Positions 1 through 5,532 of a stretch of 10,447 nt of DNA are shown here, piece after piece (the first letter of the stretch is position 1; each line of letters opens with the position of its first letter). The stretch spans positions 1 through 10,447 of the forward strand of contig USJW01000142.1 in the NCBI GenBank assembly GCA_900555045.1, written 5' to 3'. The position numbers were made by a program, and so were the translations under genes. The DNA comes from an uncultured Clostridium sp. (GTDB taxonomy: Bacteria; Bacillota; Clostridia; Lachnospirales; Lachnospiraceae). The notes under the pieces were generated by a model. It was given only the letters and a program-made list of their open reading frames with translations, had not been told where the DNA came from and made no database searches.

Positions 1-4
1 GGTG

Positions 5-20
5 TGCGGCTTTCGCCGCA
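5..20 (-). other. Small hairpin with GAAA tetraloop, downstream of spoIVB
   Basis: Read on the minus strand, a 6-bp stem (UGCGGC with GCCGCA) closes a GAAA loop, a member of the very stable GNRA tetraloop class. It lies about 12 nt beyond the large palindrome that follows spoIVB, in the gap where the leader of the next gene (expected spo0A) would begin. No T run follows inside the window, so a terminator role is not supported. It may be part of a structured leader or simply a stable hairpin. The structure is seen in the sequence; any function is inference. Confidence 0.5.
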
Positions 21-31
21 TAGCATACTAC

Positions 32-77
32 AGGGAAGGCCGAAAATAGGAGCTAGCTCCCATTTTCGGCCTTCCCT
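32..77 (-). repeat. 46-bp near-perfect palindrome after spoIVB (possible terminator or 3' stabiliser)
   Basis: Two 23-bp arms (32-54 and 55-77) are inverted copies meeting at AGCT|AGCT with no spacer. The only non-complementary pair is 48/61. In a minus-strand transcript that pair is a G-U wobble, so the RNA stem is fully paired; in a plus-strand transcript it would be an A-C mismatch. This asymmetry fits selection on RNA read in the spoIVB direction. The palindrome starts 17 bp past the spoIVB stop. No T tract follows (the next bases are TGTAGTATGC), so it is not a classical intrinsic terminator. It could act as a 3' stabilising hairpin, a protein-assisted terminator or a DNA cruciform. Confidence 0.85.
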
Positions 78-94
78 TCCGTCTGCTGCCCGGC

Positions 95-1414
95 TCAATG
101 CTCGAGCATGTTTTCAATCAATATCCCGTATCCTCTTGTTGAGTCCTGCAAAAACACATGCGTCACCGCCCCAGCCAGCTTTCCGTTCTGTATAATCGGA
201 CTCCCGCTCATTCCCTGTACAATCCCCCCGGTCAATGCAATCAGATCCGGGTCTGTCACTTTGATCACCATGCTCTTATTCTTATGCCCCGAGTTGTAAT
301 CCACCTTCTGTATCTCAATATCGTAGTCCCTGACTTCCCCGGACACGCTGCTTCTGATGACCGCGGGGCCGGCTTTGACTTCCTGTCTGCGGGCGATCTC
401 CATCGCGGCTGTGGGGAGCTGGCCGGCTGCATTGCTTTTTAGTTTTTCGTCCATGCCGCTCTGCTTTAAAAACGCCTCGTTGACCGTCCCGAATATGCCC
501 TCGTCGGTGTTCTCCTTGATCTCCCCCATGAGCGAGCCCGGTCCATAGTAGATCACGCCGGACAGCAGCCCCGGTTTCCCGACTGTGCCCTTCTCAATTC
601 CCATAATCTGGGTGGTGTACAGCTCCCCCTTGCTGGTCTCCACCAGATCGCCGGTGTCGCTGTCGCTGATCCCGTGGCCCAGGGCCCCAAAGTTTCCGTT
701 TAAATCCAAGTATGTGACGGTGCCGATGCCCTGGGTGTCGTCCCGGACCCAGGCGCCCAGCTTGTACGCTCCGTCCTCGGTCTTCACCGGGTTTAAGCTC
801 ACGTCCACCTGCTCGCCATCCCGGCGCAGGGAGACCACCGCGGAGGCGCCGCCCGTCTTGTTGACCGCGTCCATCAGTTCCTCCTTAGTGCTCATGGGCT
901 TACCGTTGAACGCTTCGATGTAATCGCCGGACTTTAGGATTCCGTAGGCCGGCTCCACCTCCATGCCGTCGGCGGCCGTCAGCTTTCCGGTGCCGATCAC
1001 CATGATTCCGTCGGATTTCAGGTAGATACCGATGGGACAGCCGCAGGGCACGGCGTAGCGGGTGTCCACCACGTCCACGCGGATATCCTTGAATTTGATC
1101 AGGCCGAACAGCTTTAAGCCCACCTGGTAGGAGCCCTGGTTTTCAGCGTACATGGAAAAGGGCTGGCTGCCGTTTATGGTGATCTGGTCCGCCGGGATGT
1201 TGCTCTCGTTCCCCAGCACCACCTCCTCGCTCTCGCTGGACAGGGTGGTATTTATGGGAAGCGGGAATGAAAACTGCTCCTCCTCGTCCTGGACAATGCT
1301 GATCCGGTCCGGAATGGCAGTGTCCACATAATACCAGGAATAGCCTGCGGTCACCGCCATCCCCATCCAGAATATGCGGTTTAGCCACCGGTAAAATGTT
1401 TTGTTTCCCCTCAT
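95..1414 (-). CDS. spoIVB: SpoIVB signalling serine peptidase (family S55)
   Basis: This is the forespore-made protease that is secreted into the space between the forespore membranes and triggers processing of pro-sigma-K in the mother cell by cleaving SpoIVFA. It has 439 aa. A short basic N-terminus precedes one hydrophobic segment (about residues 11-30), a likely uncleaved or self-cleaved membrane anchor. A PDZ domain follows (about 120-210), then the S55 peptidase domain. Catalytic candidates are His247 in GHGISD, Ser403 in GMSGSP, and Asp388, which lies 15 residues before the serine, the same spacing as Asp363/Ser378 in Bacillus subtilis. A Cys-Gly-Cys at 124-126 starts the PDZ region. 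The ATG has an excellent Shine-Dalgarno (AGGAGGT, 6-nt spacing). It is the last gene of the cluster, 139 bp after recN, and spo0A is expected next. B. subtilis spoIVB uses forespore sigma factors; a CATACTA box upstream may reflect the same here. Identification is firm. Confidence 0.97.
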   Translation of the reverse strand: MRGNKTFYRWLNRIFWMGMAVTAGYSWYYVDTAIPDRISIVQDEEEQFSFPLPINTTLSSESEEVVLGNESNIPADQITINGSQPFSMYAENQGSYQVGLKLFGLIKFKDIRVDVVDTRYAVPCGCPIGIYLKSDGIMVIGTGKLTAADGMEVEPAYGILKSGDYIEAFNGKPMSTKEELMDAVNKTGGASAVVSLRRDGEQVDVSLNPVKTEDGAYKLGAWVRDDTQGIGTVTYLDLNGNFGALGHGISDSDTGDLVETSKGELYTTQIMGIEKGTVGKPGLLSGVIYYGPGSLMGEIKENTDEGIFGTVNEAFLKQSGMDEKLKSNAAGQLPTAAMEIARRQEVKAGPAVIRSSVSGEVRDYDIEIQKVDYNSGHKNKSMVIKVTDPDLIALTGGIVQGMSGSPIIQNGKLAGAVTHVFLQDSTRGYGILIENMLEH

Positions 1415-1483
1415 AATCTTACCTCCTCGTCTTGTATTTCTGAAATTTTGTCGCGGGGAGGCACGGCTGCGGCTCCTAAAAGC

Positions 1484-1521
1484 AAAAAAAGAAAGAAGCG
1501 GGTGGTTCGTGCCTCTTTCTT
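1484..1521 (-). terminator. Candidate intrinsic terminator after recN
   Basis: In the recN-spoIVB gap, minus-strand RNA forms an 8-bp stem (AAGAAAGA at 1521-1514 with TCTTTCTT at 1496-1489). Two further G-C pairs extend it inward past one mismatch. A run of seven T residues (1490-1484) overlaps the end of the 3' arm. It starts 32 bp after the recN stop. The stem is mostly A-U, so it is probably weak or partial. It would reduce vegetative readthrough from the long operon into spoIVB. Confidence 0.55.
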
Positions 1522-1547
1522 AGTATGATCCGATCTCTCTGTTTCAA
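1521..1547 (-). promoter_or_regulatory. Possible forespore-type promoter for spoIVB
   Basis: On the minus strand the heptamer CATACTA (1527-1521) matches the -10 consensus of sigma-G, which sigma-F promoters partly share, and lies 106 bp upstream of the spoIVB start. A TTGAAA occurs upstream (1547-1542), but the spacing of 14 bp is short and no good forespore -35 is present at 17-18 bp. Initiation would fall near 1514, inside the terminator stem, so such transcripts would lack most of its 5' arm. The -10 match is seen; promoter activity is inference. Confidence 0.3.
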
Positions 1548-1553
1548 TCTGTT

Positions 1554-3212
1554 TTATTTTGTTCTGTCTGCCAAATCCTTCATCTCCAGCGCATTTTTTA
1601 AAACCGCGTCCGTGATCTTCGCTCCCCCTAAAAGTCGGGCCAATTCCTGCACCGACGCCTCCCGGTCCAGGGCATGGATGGTGGTGACCGTCCGGCCCTC
1701 CTGGGCCGCCTTGGCGATCTCGAAATGGCAGTCCGCCATGGCCGCGATCTGGGGCAGGTGGGTGATGCAGATCACCTGGTGGGTTCTTCCGATGTAGGAG
1801 AGCTTCTCCGACACCTTCTGGGCCGTGCGCCCGCTGATTCCGGTGTCGATCTCGTCGAAGATCAGCGTCGGGATATCGTCCGTGTCCGCCAGCACCGTCT
1901 TGATGGCCAGCATGATCCGGGACAGCTCGCCGCCGGATGCCACCTCGCCCAACGGCTTCTCCGGCTCGCCCGGGTTGGTGGAAATCAGGAATTGGGCCTC
2001 GTCGAAGCCCTGGGCTGTGTAGTGGTCCAGGCGCGTGAATTCCATAGAAAATTTCACATCCAGAAAATTCAGGTCCAGCAGGCCGCGGCGGATTTTTTCT
2101 GTCAGCGTCCGGGACGCTTCTTTTCTCACCCGGGATAATTGTGTGCAGAACTGCTCCAGTTCATGCTCTTTTTTCTGAAGTTCCCGCTGCGTCTGTAATT
2201 TCCGCTCCTCAAAGTTTTCCAGCTCATCCAGCCGATGCCGCTTTTCTTCCAATTTTTTAAAAATTGCCTGCACCGTGCTGCCGTACTTGGCCTGAAGCCC
2301 ATGAATCAGGTCCAGACGCTCCTCCACCTCCCGGAAGCGCTCCTCGTCGAACTCCATGCGGTCCAAATAGGACGCTGCCTCGCGCCCGGCGTCGCTCAGG
2401 ATGGACTCCGCGTCGTAGAGCTGGTCCCGGATGCCGTTTAGGCTCTCGTCGTAGGCGCACACCTGGTCCACCTCGTGCAGCGCCCGGGACAGCCAGTCCC
2501 CCTCAAGCGCCTCCTGCACGGCGGCCAGGCCCTCGGCGATGCGCCGGCTGTGGCTGAACCGGCGGTACTGGGCCGTCAGCTCCTCCTCCTCGCCCTCCTT
2601 GAGCCCCGCGTTCTCGATCTCGTCGATCTCAAAGCGCAGAAAATCCTTCTCGCGGATCCGGCTCTCCTCGTCTGCTCCAAATTTTTCCAGTTTCTCTTTA
2701 AGCCTCCGGTATGCCTCGTAAGCGCTCGCCGTCTTCTCTTTTAAAGGCTGGATTTCTCCCCTGACATAGGCGTCCAGAATCTCCAGATGTTTGGATTTGT
2801 ACAGAAGGGATTGATGCTCATGCTGACCGTGGATATCGATTAGAAGCCCTGTGATCTGGCGCAGCCGGGCCGTCGTCACGGTCTCGTCGTTGATCCGGCT
2901 GACGCTGCGGCTGGGCATGATCTTCCTTGAGATAATCATGAGGCCGTTCTCGTCCGGGAACGCGTCCAGATCCGCCAGGGCCCGCGCCTTCTCCGGCGAG
3001 TCCACGGAGAATACCAGCTCCACATAGGCGTAGGGCGCGCCCTGACGGATACAGTCACGGGGCGCCTTTCCGCCGAGCGCCATACCCACCGAGCCGATGA
3101 TGATGGACTTTCCGGCGCCGGTCTCTCCGGTGAGGATGTTTAGGCCCTGTCTGAATTCCACATCGGCTTTCTCGATCAGGGCCAGGTTCTTAACATGCAG
3201 TTCCAGTAACAT
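1554..3212 (-). CDS. recN: DNA repair protein RecN (SMC-like ATPase)
   Basis: RecN is an SMC-family ATPase that gathers at DNA double-strand breaks and helps tether ends for RecA-dependent recombination. It has 552 aa, close to the family norm (about 550-575). The N-terminal ATPase half carries Walker A GETGAGKS at 29-36. The middle (about 150-360) is rich in Glu, Lys, Arg and Leu with heptad-like spacing, consistent with the antiparallel coiled coil. The C-terminal half carries the ABC signature SGGEL (426-430), Walker B ending in FDE (452-454) and the switch histidine in THLPQ (His485). The ATG is preceded by a GGGGGAG Shine-Dalgarno about 5 nt away. It follows argR after a 112-bp gap holding a long hairpin but no convincing own promoter, so it is probably read from the operon upstream. 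A LexA-like near match in that gap has the wrong spacing. Confidence 0.98.
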   Translation of the reverse strand: MLLELHVKNLALIEKADVEFRQGLNILTGETGAGKSIIIGSVGMALGGKAPRDCIRQGAPYAYVELVFSVDSPEKARALADLDAFPDENGLMIISRKIMPSRSVSRINDETVTTARLRQITGLLIDIHGQHEHQSLLYKSKHLEILDAYVRGEIQPLKEKTASAYEAYRRLKEKLEKFGADEESRIREKDFLRFEIDEIENAGLKEGEEEELTAQYRRFSHSRRIAEGLAAVQEALEGDWLSRALHEVDQVCAYDESLNGIRDQLYDAESILSDAGREAASYLDRMEFDEERFREVEERLDLIHGLQAKYGSTVQAIFKKLEEKRHRLDELENFEERKLQTQRELQKKEHELEQFCTQLSRVRKEASRTLTEKIRRGLLDLNFLDVKFSMEFTRLDHYTAQGFDEAQFLISTNPGEPEKPLGEVASGGELSRIMLAIKTVLADTDDIPTLIFDEIDTGISGRTAQKVSEKLSYIGRTHQVICITHLPQIAAMADCHFEIAKAAQEGRTVTTIHALDREASVQELARLLGGAKITDAVLKNALEMKDLADRTK

Positions 3213-3230
3213 TTCGCTCCCCCTTTTTTG

Positions 3231-3271
3231 CCCGGACGAAAGAAAAATCCTCCTGGATTTTCCGCTCCGGG
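3231..3271 (-). other. Long imperfect hairpin in the argR-recN gap
   Basis: Minus-strand RNA can form an inner 7-bp stem (AAAATCC with GGATTTT around an AGGA loop, 3261-3244). An outer 6-bp stem (CCCGGA with TCCGGG, 3271-3266 and 3236-3231) encloses it. The two are separated by an asymmetric internal loop (4 and 7 nt). A weak T-rich stretch follows the inner stem (TTTTTCTTT), so the inner part may act as a partial terminator. The outer stem ends 18 nt before the recN start, just ahead of its Shine-Dalgarno. The structure is seen; its role in termination, RNA processing or recN translation is inference. Confidence 0.45.
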
Positions 3272-3324
3272 ACAGGTCAACCGACTGTTCCTATCAGCCG
3301 GAGGCACCGCGTGTGCAGGCCGGG

Positions 3325-3777
3325 TCAGTTTTCCACCATCTTCTTAATCTTTTCCATCACAATGATCGTGTCGTCCACACTGCGGATGGCGCACATGATG
3401 GTGTCGTCGCCCGCGATGCACCCCACAATCTCGTGGAAGTGAATAGCGTCCAGCGCCGCAGCCACGGCCATGGCCATGCCGGACACGGTCTTGATCACCA
3501 GGATATTCTGGGCCATGTCCATGGACATATAGCCGTCCTTCAGGATCCGGACGAATTTTGCCGCGGAGGTGCCTTTGGGGCCCTCCAGCACCACATAGCG
3601 CTGCCGGCCGCTGTCGGCCTGAATCTTTGTCAGCTTTAACTCCCTGATGTCTCTGGATACAGTGGCCTGGGTCACGTTGAATCCCGCCTCATTCAGCTTT
3701 TCCGCCAGCTCCTCCTGGGTCTCGATCTCATACTTTCCGATCAATTCCACGATTTTGCTGTGCCGCTCTACCTTCAT
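3325..3777 (-). CDS. argR: Arginine repressor ArgR
   Basis: ArgR (AhrC type) senses L-arginine. The hexamer binds ARG boxes to repress arginine biosynthesis and, in many Firmicutes, activates catabolism. It has 150 aa, the usual length. The N-terminal winged helix-turn-helix (about 1-65) contains the recognition segment QATVSRDIRELKL (37-49). The C-terminal oligomerisation and arginine-binding domain (about 78-150) carries the conserved GDDTI motif, with Asp124 and Asp125 expected to contact arginine. The ATG follows nadK by 14 bp. Its GAGGAGA Shine-Dalgarno directly follows the nadK stop, indicating translational coupling. It is a fixture of this spo0A-upstream gene order in Firmicutes rather than evidence of a local arginine operon; no arginine biosynthetic gene is nearby. 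Identification is firm. Confidence 0.97.
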   Translation of the reverse strand: MKVERHSKIVELIGKYEIETQEELAEKLNEAGFNVTQATVSRDIRELKLTKIQADSGRQRYVVLEGPKGTSAAKFVRILKDGYMSMDMAQNILVIKTVSGMAMAVAAALDAIHFHEIVGCIAGDDTIMCAIRSVDDTIIVMEKIKKMVEN

Positions 3778-3791
3778 AATGTTGTCTCCTC

Positions 3792-4637
3792 CTATATTCT
3801 ACCGGCCAGATGGTTGCTCAGATTCTGCATAAAGGAAATCTGTTTCAGCTTCACCATCACCGTGTACATATCCGATCGCTTGATCTCAATGCTGTCGCCC
3901 TTCTCAAGCTCGGTAACCGCATCCCCGTCGAACACCGCCACCTGCCCGCCGTCCGCAAAGTCAATCCGGACCTCGTCCTCCGGTGCCAGCACGATGCTTC
4001 TGCCGCTTAGGGCGTGGGAACAGATGGGCGTAAGCACCATCATCCGCGCCCCCGGAGCGATCACCGGGCCTCCCGCGGACAGGTTGTAGGCGGTGGATCC
4101 GGTGGGCGTAGCCACCAGGATTCCGTCAGCGGAGTACTCGTTTAAGTATTCGCCGTTCACATAGACCTGAAACCGCAGGACCTTTAAGGCGTCCTTTCGG
4201 GTGATCGCGATCTCGTTTAAGGCAATGTCCTTCATGACCGGCTGCCCGCCCCGCAGGGCAACGCCCTCCACCATCATGCGGTTCTCCAGCTGAAAGCGGT
4301 CCTCCAGCAGCGCGTCCATCACCGGCGCAATGTCCTCCTGGCGGCTGATCTGGTTTAAGAATCCCAGGTGTCCCCGGTTCACCCCCACCATGGGGATATT
4401 GCGCCCGGCCAGATCTCTGGCCGCCTGGATCAGGGTTCCGTCGCCCCCGATGGTGATCACGCACTGGGTCTCCTTGGGAACCATCCGGGACTCCGTGTGG
4501 TGCTTCTCCCCGTCCTGGGGAAACGCCGGCTGCACACGGCACACCGCCCCCTTTTCTTCCAGGTAGGCGCGGATAAATTCCTCCGCCTCCTGCACATATT
4601 CCTTGCCAAAATTGGCGATTATATAAAAGTATTTCAT
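3792..4637 (-). CDS. nadK: NAD kinase
   Basis: This cytoplasmic enzyme phosphorylates NAD to NADP with ATP (or polyphosphate), setting the NADPH supply. It has 281 aa, typical for the bacterial family. The signature GGDGT is at 64-68, followed by GVNRGHLGFL (85-94). The NE pair (141-142) and the glycine-rich stretch around DGILVATPTGSTAY (171-184) form the NAD site. The start ATG has GGAGGAG upstream with 10-nt spacing. It follows tlyA by 21 bp and precedes argR by 14 bp. The tlyA-nadK-argR-recN order is common in Firmicutes. All four TTA leucine codons in this gene precede an Asn or Lys codon (Leu94, 140, 151, 165), an example of the local codon-context bias. Confidence 0.98.
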   Translation of the reverse strand: MKYFYIIANFGKEYVQEAEEFIRAYLEEKGAVCRVQPAFPQDGEKHHTESRMVPKETQCVITIGGDGTLIQAARDLAGRNIPMVGVNRGHLGFLNQISRQEDIAPVMDALLEDRFQLENRMMVEGVALRGGQPVMKDIALNEIAITRKDALKVLRFQVYVNGEYLNEYSADGILVATPTGSTAYNLSAGGPVIAPGARMMVLTPICSHALSGRSIVLAPEDEVRIDFADGGQVAVFDGDAVTELEKGDSIEIKRSDMYTVMVKLKQISFMQNLSNHLAGRI

Positions 4638-4658
4638 GGTCTGCCCGCTCCTCCCTCT

Positions 4659-5474
4659 CTAGTCCAGCTGGGCGTGGGCCGCTTCCACCACGCCTGCCGG
4701 GTCTACGGGCAGCGCATCCGGGGACTGGGGCGCTTCCTCTGCCCCAAGCTTCCTCAGATGTAAAAGATACTCGATATTTCCCTCCGGCCCCTTGATGGGG
4801 GAGAATTCCAGGTTCAGCACCTCAAAGCCGTTCTCCACGGCAAAGTGGATCACCATCCGGATCACCTCCAGGTGCACCGCCTTGTCCCGGACAACGCCCT
4901 TCTTCCCCACCTTCTCGCGCCCCGCCTCAAACTGGGGCTTAATCAGGCAGACCACCTGCCCGTCCTCAGAGAGCAGCTCGCGGACCGGCCCCAAGACCTT
5001 GGTCAGCGAGATGAAGGAGACGTCGATGCTGGCAAACTGGATTGGATCCTGTATGTCATCCCTTGTCACATAGCGGATATTTGTCTTCTCCATGCAAACC
5101 ACCCGCTCGTCGTTGCGCAGCTTCCAGTCCAGCTGCCCGTGGCCCACGTCCACGGAGTAAACCTTCACGGCCCCGTTCTGCAGCATGCAGTCCGTAAAGC
5201 CGCCGGTGGAGGCGCCCACGTCCATGCAGACCTTCCGGTCTAGCTCCACCCCGAAGTGGGTCATTGCCTTCTCCAGCTTGAGCCCCCCACGGCTCACATA
5301 TTTTAACGTGCTCCCGCGCACCTCGATGGCGGCCTCGCCGTCAAACTGCGTGCCCGCCTTGTCCTCCTTCTGCCCGTCCACATAGACGATGCCGGACATG
5401 ATCAGGGCTTTCGCCTTCTCCCTGGACGGCGCCAGGCCTCTCTGTACCAGAAGTACGTCCAACCGTTCTTTCAT
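4659..5474 (-). CDS. tlyA: TlyA-family rRNA 2'-O-methyltransferase (YqxC-like)
   Basis: Members of this family methylate ribose 2'-OH of cytidines in rRNA using S-adenosylmethionine; the old name haemolysin A is historical. It has 271 aa. An S4 RNA-binding domain spans about 3-62, followed by an FtsJ-like Rossmann methyltransferase domain (about 60-242). The linker motif SRGGLKL is at 61-67 and SAM motif I, DVGASTGGFTD, at 85-95. The presumed catalytic tetrad is Lys66, Asp151, Lys179 and Glu235; each is offset by exactly three from the tetrad I recall for Mycobacterium tuberculosis TlyA (K69, D154, K182, E238). About 29 C-terminal residues are Ala, Pro and Asp rich and look like a lineage-specific, probably disordered tail. 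The gap after dxs is 58 bp, and the Shine-Dalgarno (AGAGAGGA) is rather far from the ATG (about 11 nt). The exact rRNA target cannot be read from the sequence. Confidence 0.95.
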   Translation of the reverse strand: MKERLDVLLVQRGLAPSREKAKALIMSGIVYVDGQKEDKAGTQFDGEAAIEVRGSTLKYVSRGGLKLEKAMTHFGVELDRKVCMDVGASTGGFTDCMLQNGAVKVYSVDVGHGQLDWKLRNDERVVCMEKTNIRYVTRDDIQDPIQFASIDVSFISLTKVLGPVRELLSEDGQVVCLIKPQFEAGREKVGKKGVVRDKAVHLEVIRMVIHFAVENGFEVLNLEFSPIKGPEGNIEYLLHLRKLGAEEAPQSPDALPVDPAGVVEAAHAQLD

Positions 5475-5532
5475 CCCGAAAAAAATCCTCTCTCTCCCCG
5501 AAAATCAGTCATTTGTATTGCACCGGGCATTT

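Noticed and set aside
1449..1455. TGTCGCG as a Spo0A box upstream of spoIVB
   Set aside because: It matches only five of seven positions of TGTCGAA, and no second box is nearby.
3252..3280. TTGACC as a -35 for a recN promoter
   Set aside because: At 17 bp spacing the -10 position reads TCCAGG, with no resemblance to TATAAT.
3279..3290. Possible LexA (SOS) box upstream of recN: GAAC followed by GTT on the minus strand
   Set aside because: The half-sites are separated by five bases rather than the required four, and the second half lacks the final C.
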